From: Alphaproteobacteria bacterium
Lineage (GTDB): Bacteria > Pseudomonadota > Alphaproteobacteria > UBA2136 > UBA6156
Assembly (NCBI GenBank): GCA_020249005.1
Contig: JADCGN010000003.1
Coordinates: 1-17,515, forward strand
DNA: 17,515 bases
Direction of reading: 5' to 3'
Shown here: piece after piece, positions 6,053 through 13,165 of the stretch
How the letters are laid out: each line of letters begins with the position of its first letter
Position numbering within the stretch: position 1 is the first letter of the stretch
Made by a program: the position numbers and the translations under genes
The notes under the pieces: model-generated
Database searches by the model: none
Told to the model about the DNA's origin: nothing
Seen by the model: only the letters and a program-made list of their open reading frames with translations

Positions 6053-8299
6053 CTATTCCGTATAGTACTCTTTGTACTTGCCGTAGTAGTAGCCGTAGTC
6101 GCCGTAGCCGTAAGCCTGTTGCTTTTCTAGGTCCACCCGGGTCAGCACCACGCCGGCCACGTTGGCATGGGCGTTGCGCAGCTGCTTGATGGCATGGGCG
6201 GCCAGCACGCGCGGGGTGGTGCCCCAGCGGGCCACGAACACCACCGCATCGCACAGCTTGGAAAGGGTCACGGCATCGGCCACCGCCATCACGGGCGGGC
6301 AATCCAGCACAATCAGGTCGTATTCCTTGCGCCAGGCGGCCAGCAGGGTGGCCATCTTTTCGCTGCCCAACAGTTCCTGGGCAAATTGGGTGTTGGCCAA
6401 CGCCGGGATGACGTGCAGGCCACTGGCCTTTTCGGTCAGCAGCACCTCTTTGGCCTTGGCCTGCCCGACCAGCAGTTCGGCCAAACCGGCCTTGGGTTCC
6501 AAGCCCAATTTCTTGGCCATGGAAGGGCGGCGCATGTCGGCGTCGATCAGCAGCACCTTGCCGCCGCCGTGGGCGGTGAGCTGGGCCAGGCTGGCCGCGA
6601 AAATGCTTTTCCCTTCTTGCGGCACGCTGCTGGTGATCATCACCACCTGCACGGGCTTGTCGGGGTTGGCAAACTGCAGCGCAGTCCGCACGGCCCGCAC
6701 GCCCTCACTGAAGGCGCTGGTGGGCTTTTTCACCACAAAGTGGGCCACGTCGTCGTTATGGTCGAGCTCACCCAACAGGCCAAGCGGCGCGGCATTCAGC
6801 ACGCTTTCAATCTGGCTGGTGGTGCGGAAGCCGCTGTCGAGCAGTTCCAGCACCAGCATCAATGCCACGCCCAGGCCCCCGCCCAGCAACACCGCCACCA
6901 ACAGCCACAACACCGGTTTGGGGCTGCTGGGGTGTTGGGGCAACTCGGCGGCGGAAATCACGCGGGCATCGGCCTGGATGAAGTCCATCTGGGCGATTTG
7001 GCGGCTGCGCTGCAGGAAGCTTTCATAGAGGCTGCGTTCGGCCTCGGCTTGGCGCTCCAATTCGGCCAGTTGCACTGCCGGGCCGCTCGAAAGTTGGGTG
7101 CGTTCCTGCAGTTGCTGCAATTGGTCTTCAAGGGTTTTCACCCGGGCGCGGGCCATGTCGATGTCGTTATCCAGGCTGCCGCGGATCTTGCCCATTTCTT
7201 CGCTGATCTTGCCCTGCACGTTGGCCAGTTCGTTGCGCACGGTTTGCATGCGGGGGTGCATCGGGCCGTAGCGGCTGGCCAAGTCGCTCATCTTGCGGCG
7301 CACTTCGGTTTCTTGCATGCGCAGGTTCTGGATCAGCGGGTTGTTGAGCACTTCGCTGGCGGTGCCCACGCCGCGGCGGGTGGAAACCACCTTGGCTTCG
7401 GCTTCGGCCAATTGCGTCCGGGCTAAAATCAGTTGGCTGTTCAGTTCGGAGAGCTGTTGGTCGTTCAGCGTCACGCCGAGGGCTTCGGTCAAGCCGTTGG
7501 CTTCGCGGAACTTACGCACCGCCAGCTCGGCCCGCTGCACGTTTTGTTGCAGTTGCTTTAAGCGGGCGTTGATCCAATCGTTGGCCCGCTTGGTGGCATC
7601 GAAGCGCTCTTCCAACTGGTTGTTGAGGTATTCCTGGGCCACGGCGTTCACAATCCGCTGGGCCAGCTCAGGCGTGCCGGCGGTGTAGCGCACCACAATG
7701 CTGTAGCTGCGCGGCTTCATGCTTACGTTCAGATTGTTTTGCAACGCATTGATCGCCAGGGTTTCTTCCGGGCTTTCGGTGGTGTATTTGGGGTCGGCCA
7801 CCGGGGCGGTGGTTTCGGCTTGCTGCAAGGGCAGCAGGGCCGCGGCCAACAGGTTACGCAGCAGCGCCACCACGCCGGGGTTGCCGCCAAAGTCGGGGTC
7901 GGCCAGCAGCTGTTCATTGCGGATCACACGCAACGCCACCTTGCGGCTGGTCAGCACATCCAATTCGGTGCGGATCGCCGCATCGGAGGCCGAAAGGCCG
8001 CTCACCACATCTTCCATGTTGGTGACTTGCTCGGTGCGGGTGTTGATCTGCAGCAGTGTTTCAGCGGTGTATTGGCGGGGTGTGATGATCAGCAGCAGCA
8101 CGCACAGGCCTACGGCGGCGCCCAAACTGCTGGCCAACACCAGCCAGCGGCGGCGCAGCATGGAAAAGGTACTGTTGAAGGTCCATTCCACGCCCTGCAG
8201 GTGGCCGAACATCTGGGTGCGCGCCAGTTTTAGCAGGTCTTGCAGCGCACTCTTGCCCCATTCCTGCATGGTGGGTTGGCGGGAGGGTGTGGTGGCCAT
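6053..8299 (-). CDS. Wzc-like polysaccharide co-polymerase / bacterial tyrosine kinase
   Basis: Proteins of this type set chain length and drive export of capsule or exopolysaccharide, cycling between phosphorylated and free states. The 748-residue product has an N-terminal Wzz-type domain with a first membrane segment (about 52-73), a long periplasmic coiled-coil-rich region (about 230-440), a second membrane segment (about 462-487) and a cytoplasmic BY-kinase domain. The kinase shows Walker A S-S-V-P-Q-E-G-K-S (557-565), Walker A' L-L-I-D-A-D-M-R-R-P (583-592) and Walker B L-I-V-L-D-C-P-P (662-669). The last 19 residues hold nine tyrosines (730, 732, 735, 737, 738, 739, 742, 745, 746), the expected autophosphorylation cluster. 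Co-polymerase and kinase are on one chain, as in the proteobacterial form. A promoter-like sequence lies upstream, just past a terminator. Confidence 0.92.
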   Translation of the reverse strand: MATTPSRQPTMQEWGKSALQDLLKLARTQMFGHLQGVEWTFNSTFSMLRRRWLVLASSLGAAVGLCVLLLIITPRQYTAETLLQINTRTEQVTNMEDVVSGLSASDAAIRTELDVLTSRKVALRVIRNEQLLADPDFGGNPGVVALLRNLLAAALLPLQQAETTAPVADPKYTTESPEETLAINALQNNLNVSMKPRSYSIVVRYTAGTPELAQRIVNAVAQEYLNNQLEERFDATKRANDWINARLKQLQQNVQRAELAVRKFREANGLTEALGVTLNDQQLSELNSQLILARTQLAEAEAKVVSTRRGVGTASEVLNNPLIQNLRMQETEVRRKMSDLASRYGPMHPRMQTVRNELANVQGKISEEMGKIRGSLDNDIDMARARVKTLEDQLQQLQERTQLSSGPAVQLAELERQAEAERSLYESFLQRSRQIAQMDFIQADARVISAAELPQHPSSPKPVLWLLVAVLLGGGLGVALMLVLELLDSGFRTTSQIESVLNAAPLGLLGELDHNDDVAHFVVKKPTSAFSEGVRAVRTALQFANPDKPVQVVMITSSVPQEGKSIFAASLAQLTAHGGGKVLLIDADMRRPSMAKKLGLEPKAGLAELLVGQAKAKEVLLTEKASGLHVIPALANTQFAQELLGSEKMATLLAAWRKEYDLIVLDCPPVMAVADAVTLSKLCDAVVFVARWGTTPRVLAAHAIKQLRNAHANVAGVVLTRVDLEKQQAYGYGDYGYYYGKYKEYYTE
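6062..6112 (-). other. Tyrosine-cluster coding repeat at the kinase C-terminus
   Basis: The DNA for residues 730-746 is a low-complexity run of TAC/TAT codons and glycine codons; on the plus strand it reads as repeated CCGTAG and GTAGTAG units. It codes for the phospho-acceptor tail. Repeats of this kind could change tyrosine number by slippage in three-base steps. Confidence 0.75.
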
Positions 8300-8337
8300 A
8301 GTAACGTATACCTTTTCAGGGTTGCTTGATGCCTTAG

Positions 8338-8366
8338 CAGATAGGGCGGAAGCGGGGGTTGGTCAA
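8338..8366 (-). promoter_or_regulatory. Candidate promoter for the kinase-phosphatase-transferase-galE block
   Basis: On the minus strand TTGACC (complement of 8361-8366, five of six to the -35 consensus) is followed after 17 bases by TATCTG (complement of 8338-8343, a weak -10). It begins just past the terminator at 8370-8394 and would start transcription near 8331, about 30 bases before the kinase ATG. An AAAAGG ribosome-binding site is at 8311-8316. The position right after a terminator makes it credible, but the -10 is poor. Confidence 0.42.
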
Positions 8367-8369
8367 CCC

Positions 8370-8394
8370 AAAAAGCGGCCAACGGCCGCTTTTT
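8370..8394 (-). terminator. Intrinsic terminator between the export protein and kinase genes
   Basis: The perfect arms AAAAAGCGGCC (8370-8380) and GGCCGCTTTTT (8384-8394) flank a three-base loop, and T residues end the stem on both strands. It lies 17 bases past the stop of the export-protein gene and before the kinase gene on the same strand. It should stop or reduce transcription between them. Confidence 0.85.
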
Positions 8395-8411
8395 ATGGAT
8401 TTTTTGCAGCG

Positions 8412-9098
8412 TTAGAAGAAGCGTTCTTCCACCCGGATCACGTCGCCGGGGAAGATTTTGGTGTCTTCCGGTACGGTCACCTCTTGGCGGTCAGGGTCAT
8501 TGGCACGGCGCAGCGTCACGTTGCCCACCTTGGCACGAGGGGTGTAACCGCCGCCCAGGGCCACGGCATTGATCACGGTCATATCATTTGCCCAGGGGTA
8601 GCTGCCGGGCTTGTTCACTTCTCCCAGAATGAAGAACGGGCGGAAGTTCAGCACTTCAATGTTAACACGGGCATTCACCAGGTAGCCGCTGTTGAGCTTC
8701 TCGGCCACGCGTTTTTCCAAATCCCGCGGGGTTAGGCCCTTGGCTGGGACTTCCCCAACCAGCGGCACGGCCAAGGCGCCGGTGCTGTCGATTTCAAACT
8801 CACCGCTCATGTCCTCTTCGCCGAATACCGTCATGCGCACCTTATCGCCAGGGGCTAACTGGCCTGGCGCCACACCGGTGGTGGTGGCAGGTGTGGCCAA
8901 GGCCGTTTTGGCTGCTTCTTCCGCCGCCTGTTGGGCGGCCGCGCGGGCTGGGTCGGCAGCCACATTGGCGGCGGCGCGGGCGGCTGGGTCGCTGGTAAGG
9001 CCGGTCAGGCCATCGGAAAAATCGAGCGGGTTCGCCAGAGCCGTGAGGGGGGCGAGCAGCAAAGCGGCAAGCAGCATACGCATGTGGTGAACTTTCAT
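8412..9098 (-). CDS. Polysaccharide export protein (Wza/GumB family, SLBB domain)
   Basis: The 228-residue product is a periplasmic/outer-membrane polysaccharide export protein. A signal peptide (1-22, ending in A-L-A) is followed by an Ala-rich linker (about 38-70) made of D-P-A-A-R-A-A-A-like units, then the Poly_export domain (L-A-P-G-D-K-V-R-M-T-V-F-G-E at 81-94, G-x-L-A-V-P-L-V-G-E at 107-116) and an SLBB-like domain (F-I-L-G-E-V-N-K-P-G-S-Y at 156-167). It is shorter than Escherichia coli Wza and has no lipobox cysteine, so it may not form a complete outer-membrane channel alone; the beta-barrel protein encoded upstream could be its partner. ATG 9098 gives the best signal peptide; ATGs at 9083 and 9077 are alternatives. 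No strong Shine-Dalgarno sequence is seen. The gene sits between two terminators. Confidence 0.88.
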   Translation of the reverse strand: MKVHHMRMLLAALLLAPLTALANPLDFSDGLTGLTSDPAARAAANVAADPARAAAQQAAEEAAKTALATPATTTGVAPGQLAPGDKVRMTVFGEEDMSGEFEIDSTGALAVPLVGEVPAKGLTPRDLEKRVAEKLNSGYLVNARVNIEVLNFRPFFILGEVNKPGSYPWANDMTVINAVALGGGYTPRAKVGNVTLRRANDPDRQEVTVPEDTKIFPGDVIRVEERFF

Positions 9099-9131
9099 TG
9101 GGTTGGGCACAGTCTTGGCAGGGGCAGGCGG

Positions 9132-9162
9132 AAAAATCAAGGGGCGCCGTTCAGCGCCCCTT
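9132..9162 (-). terminator. Intrinsic terminator after the beta-barrel gene
   Basis: The perfect nine-base arms AAGGGGCGC (9139-9147) and GCGCCCCTT (9154-9162) flank a six-base loop. On the minus strand they are followed by TGATTTTT, with five T residues complementary to 9132-9136. It is 24 bases past the beta-barrel stop and 33 bases before the export-protein ATG. Confidence 0.85.
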
Positions 9163-9186
9163 AAGTTTACTAGGCCTTTGGTAAGC

Positions 9187-10434
9187 TTAGTAAGTTGCCG
9201 TTAACTTGACCATGAACTTGTTGCGGCTGTAGTCGCCGGTGTTCAGGTTGCTTTCGCGGTTGCGGTACTCGTAACCAACCCCAGCCTTGAAGTTGCGGTT
9301 GATCCAGTAATCCACGCCAGCACCAGCCATCATGATCTCATCATCGCGTTGGCCTGCGGCAAAGCCTTGGTACTCATTCTGGCTGTAACCCACTTTCCCG
9401 TTCAGCAGCACGTTGCGGCGCAGGGCGTGCTCAACCCCCACCACGTAGTCGGTGGCCACGAAGCCGCTGGACGCGCCTTGGGTGGTTTCTTCAATCCCGC
9501 GGGTGATCCCAGCTTTCAGGGTGGTCAGGTCGCTGAAGTTGTAGGTCACGTTCCCGCCCCAGGTGGCTTCGTCGATATCCTTAAATCCGGGATCGACGTA
9601 GTTGCGCTCGGTCGTACCAACGAACACTTCACCCTTGGTTTTGCCGGTCAGGTCAAAGTTCAAGCCCGCCACATAGGTTTGGCCGTGGTTGCTGCGATTG
9701 CGGCTGCCGGCGTTACCCTTGAAGTCGTAGGCGCGGGTGTCGATCGTGCCCTTCACGAAGGCTTCGGTGCTGGGGGTGAACTTGTAGCCCACACGCAGCG
9801 CTTGCTCGTACTCGGTACGGTCGCGGCGGCTGTTCAGCACCACGGCGTTGCTGGCGGTGCGGCCGTTCTTGTACTCCAGGTTGCGGTATTCGCTGTCGAA
9901 GCGCAGGTTGGCTTTGCCCAGGCCACGGAAGGCCCCGGCACGGGCGGTCATCACGTCGTATTCGGTCGGCTCGACGGCGCTGGCCACACTGTTCGGGTCG
10001 CCACGATCTTCGTGCTTGCGCTCGTAGCCGATCCCGCCACCCACGAAGGTGTCGCGCAGTACGTCGGCGCGGCCATCCAGGGCAACCTTGTAGTTTTCCA
10101 CGTCTTCGCTGTCCTTATCCAGGTAGCGCTTCACTTCGACGTTGGCAACGGCGTTCAGGGCGTGGCGGCTCCAGTTGCTCTTCACGGCCACTTCCGGACG
10201 CACGGTCACGTAGGTGTCGTCCACCTCGTTGTTCTTGGTGGCGTAGAGGTTGTCGTCATAGGTGCCTTCCACATCCACTTTGGGGATGACCAGGAAGCTG
10301 CCAGCGCGCACACCCAAGGGGGCATTGTTGGCAGCCAGACGCTCGCCCGCGCTTACCACGCGGCTTTGGGCCATCGCCGGTACGGCAGCCAACAGGGCCA
10401 GGGCCGACGCGGTCAAGAGAGTTTGCTTCATCAT
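9187..10434 (-). CDS. Outer-membrane beta-barrel protein of a polysaccharide locus
   Basis: The 415-residue product has a signal peptide (1-22, cleavage after A-M-A) and then long alternating, aromatic-rich strands with G-Y, Y-E-R and D-Y patterns, ending in K-L-T-A-T-Y, whose terminal aromatic fits recognition by the BAM complex. The pattern resembles the putative beta-barrel porins (BBP2 type, related to VpsM) often found next to exopolysaccharide export genes in proteobacteria. There are no cysteines. An AGAAGG ribosome-binding site lies about ten bases before ATG 10434; the next codon is also ATG. The gene is 31 bases downstream of the small exported protein gene, probably in one transcript that ends at the hairpin at 9132-9162. 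A role as the outer-membrane conduit for the glycan is inferred from context. Confidence 0.78.
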   Translation of the reverse strand: MMKQTLLTASALALLAAVPAMAQSRVVSAGERLAANNAPLGVRAGSFLVIPKVDVEGTYDDNLYATKNNEVDDTYVTVRPEVAVKSNWSRHALNAVANVEVKRYLDKDSEDVENYKVALDGRADVLRDTFVGGGIGYERKHEDRGDPNSVASAVEPTEYDVMTARAGAFRGLGKANLRFDSEYRNLEYKNGRTASNAVVLNSRRDRTEYEQALRVGYKFTPSTEAFVKGTIDTRAYDFKGNAGSRNRSNHGQTYVAGLNFDLTGKTKGEVFVGTTERNYVDPGFKDIDEATWGGNVTYNFSDLTTLKAGITRGIEETTQGASSGFVATDYVVGVEHALRRNVLLNGKVGYSQNEYQGFAAGQRDDEIMMAGAGVDYWINRNFKAGVGYEYRNRESNLNTGDYSRNKFMVKLTATY

Positions 10435-10465
10435 GAGACGTTACCTTCTGATTGTGTTATTAAAA

Positions 10466-10894
10466 CTAGAGAGCCGGGCTTGCGGGGCTGGCAGGCGCAC
10501 CCGTCACCGGGGTGTTCAGCTGGCCGGGGTTTTCCGGGGTCGGGGTAGCATCGCCACCACCAAACGCCGGGGTTTCGCCCTCTGGGCCAGCGGCTGGGGC
10601 GATGTCGCCGCTGTCGGCGGTTTCGGCCAGGATGGCGGCGATGTCGGCATCGGCGTCGGTCAGCAGGTCGGCCAAGCAGATGTTGTTGCCCACCACGCGG
10701 CCGGCGGCTTCGGTAATCACAGCTTTTACGGCGGCGGCATCGGGGCGTGCGGCGCGGGCGGCAGTCAGTGCGGCTAGGTTGGCGTCTTTCTGTTCGGCGC
10801 ACACCTGCTCCTTGTTAAACTCTTGAGCGCTGGCGATGCCGGCCAGGGCGGTGGTTGCCACAAAGGCGGTAAAGGCGATGGTCTTCAAGGTCAT
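10466..10894 (-). CDS. Small exported Ala/Pro-rich protein, function unknown
   Basis: No family is recognised. The 142-residue product has a clean signal peptide (1-23, cleavage after A-S-A). A short helical region follows (about 25-92), Ala- and Asp-rich, with two cysteines (C32, C73) that could form a disulfide. A low-complexity tail (about 93-142) is rich in Pro, Gly, Ala and Thr. It looks like a soluble periplasmic or secreted protein with a flexible C-terminus. An AGGGGAA ribosome-binding site lies about seven bases before the ATG, and the start is unambiguous. It is the first gene of the minus-strand polysaccharide cluster and directly precedes the beta-barrel gene, so a link to export or to the cell-surface glycan is possible but not shown. 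Confidence 0.72.
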   Translation of the reverse strand: MTLKTIAFTAFVATTALAGIASAQEFNKEQVCAEQKDANLAALTAARAARPDAAAVKAVITEAAGRVVGNNICLADLLTDADADIAAILAETADSGDIAPAAGPEGETPAFGGGDATPTPENPGQLNTPVTGAPASPASPAL

Positions 10895-10952
10895 GATCGT
10901 TCCCCTCGATTGTTAATAAATAAAGGCTTGTCAGCCTCTATTCTTTGGGTTT

Positions 10953-10981
10953 GATATAGGGGCGTTCGGCTTACTTGTAAA
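10953..10981 (-). promoter_or_regulatory. Candidate promoter of the minus-strand polysaccharide cluster
   Basis: On the minus strand TTTACA (complement of 10976-10981, five of six to the -35 consensus) is followed after exactly 17 bases by TATATC (complement of 10953-10958, four of six to the -10). Transcription would start near 10946, leaving a leader of about 50 bases with a small hairpin (AGGCT/AGCCT at 10924-10937). This is the only good sigma-70-like pair seen in the divergent gap. Confidence 0.5.
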
Positions 10982-10987
10982 GTACAA
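10975..10987. promoter_or_regulatory. Short dyad overlapping the -35 box, possible operator
   Basis: TTGTA (10975-10979) and TACAA (10983-10987) form a dyad around three bases. It covers the candidate minus-strand -35 element and lies 15 bases before the start codon of the plus-strand gene. A regulator bound here could control both directions. The arms are only five bases, so chance is a real alternative. Confidence 0.25.
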
Positions 10988-11002
10988 AGAAGTGTTTTTT
11001 GG

Positions 11003-13156
11003 ATGAAGCGTGAATACAGTGGCAATACAATAAGCACAATTGAGGCTGCTCTCGGTGGACGCTGGTTGGTGGCTGGCGTCGCGTTGCTCTTGGCCATTTT
11101 TACTGGGTTGTTTGGGGGGGCAGGGGCTCCGTTGGCCGGTGGGGCGGCCATCATGCTCTTGGGCCTCGCGGTGTTGGGATGGTTGTTGCCCACCCCCCGC
11201 TGGGCCAGCTCCTGGGGCTGGGCGCTGTTTGCTTTGGGTGGGTTGCTGTTGGCATGGTTGGGCTGCGGGTTGCTGCCCGCGGCCTGGGTGGGGGGGCTCA
11301 CCCATCCGTATTGGGCCTTGCTGGAACCGTTGGGGTTAACGCCTGCGTGGCCCAGCCCGGCAGCGAGTGCCGCCGCCGCGCTGCCGGGGCTGGCCTTGTT
11401 GGTGACGTATTGGCTGACTTGGGGCTGGTTGGCCCGGGCGGCGCAAGACGAAGCTTGCGCCGTGTGGTTGTTACGCGCGGTAGCGTTGGTGGGCCTGGGC
11501 TTTGCCCTGTACGGCCTGTGGGTGTTTGTGGGCGGCAATCAGGGGGTGCTGTGGTTGCCTAAAGACGCTTATCCAGAATCGCTTTCGGCCAGTTTCATTT
11601 CCCGCAACCATGCCGCCACCCTGTTGGGGTTGGGGGTGTTGGCTAGCTTGGGCTTGGCCTTACTGCGCGTGGGGGAAATTTCCGGTCAGTTGCCGTTGGC
11701 GCAACGCTTAAAGGCGCTGTGGCGGTTGGTGCTGCGCCCCGGTTTGGGCTGGTGGTTGGTGTTGGCCGTGCAGTGGTGTGCACTGGTGCTTACCAGCAGC
11801 CGGGCGGGCCTGGGGGTGAGCTTGGTGGCGGTATTGGTGTTGGTGGCGGCCTTGGCGTGGGCGCGGGCGGCGGTGCGCTGGTGGTTGCTCGGGGGGGCTG
11901 GGTTGCTGTCGTTGGTGGGGTTTTTGGTTTTGGCGCTGTTGGGCGGCACGGTGGCCGACCGTTCGGTGGCCCTGGTGCGTGATGCCGCAGAGGCGGGCGG
12001 ACGGGCGCAGCTTAACACCTTAAGCTGGCGCGCGGCGATAGTAAGCCCGTGGTGGGGCCACGGCTATGGTGGTTGGGAAGCGGCGGTGGCGGTGGTGCGC
12101 ACGGCGGAAATTTGGCCTGCCAGCCCGAACCGCTTTGAGAATGCCCACAACCTCTACGCCCAGACCTTGGTGGAGCTGGGATGGCCCGGTCTGATGGGCT
12201 TGCTGGCCTTGGGTGGCGTAGCCCTGGCGGGATTGCTGCACGGCCTGGCCACCCGGCGGCGGCAGGTAATGTTCCCGGCGGTAGGCTTGGCGGCGTTGGT
12301 ATTGGTGGCGCTGCACAGCGCGGTGGATTTTCCGTTGCATATCCCCGCCGTGATGTTGGCCTGGCTGCTGCTGTTGGCGGCGGGCCTGGGGCAAGCCTTT
12401 AGAGTGGTGCCCGAACAGATGGTGCAGCCGCTGGCGTGGCCCTGGCGGGTGGGAGGGGCTGGCGTGGCCTTGGGTGTATTGGTTGGGGCCAGCTGGTTGG
12501 CATGGGCGCAATCACCAGCATGGCAAGTGGGGGCCACGCTGCGGGCGTTAGAGGCCGGGCAAAGCCCCAGTTTGGCCGCGATGCAGCAGGCCCGCACCGC
12601 GCTTGGCACTTGCTTGGCCCGGGCGCCCTGGCATGTGGGCTGTGGTGAGGCCCTCACCCTGGTGCACCTCAACCGCGCCGGGCAGGTGGGGCCTGCCACC
12701 GTGAATGGCCAGGTGCTGCTGAAGGCGGCGGAACTGCAAGCCAAACGCACGCTGCAGTATGCCCCAGCCAACCCGGTGGTGGCTTATCGCCTGGCCCGCG
12801 CGTTGGCTTTGCAGGGGCAAACGGCGGCGGCGCAAACGGCGCTTACCACCAGCGTGCTGGTGGGGCCCTATGAACCCCGGCTGGCCTATGCCCGTGCCTG
12901 GCTGCTGGTGGCGGCGCTGCGGGACGCCACGCTGAGCCCCGAGGATGCTGCGCTGTACCAGGCCAATTTGGCGGGGTTGTGGCGCCAGCCGCGGCTGCTG
13001 TGGCACAACCTGCGCAACGAGCCGGCGGCGGTACCAATCCTGGCCGCCGCGTTGCAGGCCAATATGGTGACGGTGGACCCGGTGCCGTGGGAAAAAATCA
13101 CCCGCACGCATTGGCCAGCGGCAACGCCGCTTGGCAACCCGGTCGCACCGCAGTAA
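11003..13156 (+). CDS. O-antigen ligase / Wzy polymerase-family membrane protein
   Basis: The 717-residue product has many hydrophobic segments from about residue 20 to 500 and a soluble C-terminal part (about 505-717). Family traits of the Wzy_C/WaaL group are visible: the S-R-N-H-A-A segment (200-205), L-T-S-S-R-A-G-L (263-270) and G-H-G-Y-G-G-W followed by H382-N-L-Y-A-Q-T-L-V-E-L-G-W-P-G (352-396), which belongs to the periplasmic loop. The C-terminal region, with repeated Ala-rich helices near 570-615, looks like a degenerate TPR-type tail, as in other long ligase-family proteins. It may polymerise the glycan or attach it to an acceptor; sequence alone does not decide. It diverges from the export cluster and heads a run of four closely spaced plus-strand genes. 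The ribosome-binding site is weak. Confidence 0.83.
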   Translation: MKREYSGNTISTIEAALGGRWLVAGVALLLAIFTGLFGGAGAPLAGGAAIMLLGLAVLGWLLPTPRWASSWGWALFALGGLLLAWLGCGLLPAAWVGGLTHPYWALLEPLGLTPAWPSPAASAAAALPGLALLVTYWLTWGWLARAAQDEACAVWLLRAVALVGLGFALYGLWVFVGGNQGVLWLPKDAYPESLSASFISRNHAATLLGLGVLASLGLALLRVGEISGQLPLAQRLKALWRLVLRPGLGWWLVLAVQWCALVLTSSRAGLGVSLVAVLVLVAALAWARAAVRWWLLGGAGLLSLVGFLVLALLGGTVADRSVALVRDAAEAGGRAQLNTLSWRAAIVSPWWGHGYGGWEAAVAVVRTAEIWPASPNRFENAHNLYAQTLVELGWPGLMGLLALGGVALAGLLHGLATRRRQVMFPAVGLAALVLVALHSAVDFPLHIPAVMLAWLLLLAAGLGQAFRVVPEQMVQPLAWPWRVGGAGVALGVLVGASWLAWAQSPAWQVGATLRALEAGQSPSLAAMQQARTALGTCLARAPWHVGCGEALTLVHLNRAGQVGPATVNGQVLLKAAELQAKRTLQYAPANPVVAYRLARALALQGQTAAAQTALTTSVLVGPYEPRLAYARAWLLVAALRDATLSPEDAALYQANLAGLWRQPRLLWHNLRNEPAAVPILAAALQANMVTVDPVPWEKITRTHWPAATPLGNPVAPQ
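11105..11126 (+). other. Guanine-quadruplex-type motif in the ligase gene
   Basis: Tracts of three or more G at 11105-11107, 11114-11120 (seven G, enough for two tracts) and 11123-11126 have short loops and meet the usual G-quadruplex pattern. They lie on the coding strand about 100 bases into the gene. The general G richness of this gene (Gly, Val, Leu codons) may be the whole explanation. Confidence 0.4.
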
Positions 13157-13165
13157 GGTGACGCC

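Noticed and set aside
6167..7426. 419-residue open frame on the plus strand opposite the kinase gene
   Set aside because: Same shadow pattern; the minus strand encodes an intact Walker-motif kinase.
9099..9140. TTG start giving 14 more residues to the export protein
   Set aside because: It begins within the terminator hairpin and would place a Pro-rich stretch before the signal peptide.
9167..9193. TTACTA/TAGTAA dyad near the beta-barrel stop
   Set aside because: Six-base AT-rich arms with a long loop, partly inside the coding region; the adjacent GC-rich hairpin explains termination better.
9349..10548. 399-residue open frame opposite the beta-barrel gene
   Set aside because: His/Val/Gly-rich shadow with no start signal; the minus-strand frame has a signal peptide and beta-barrel pattern.
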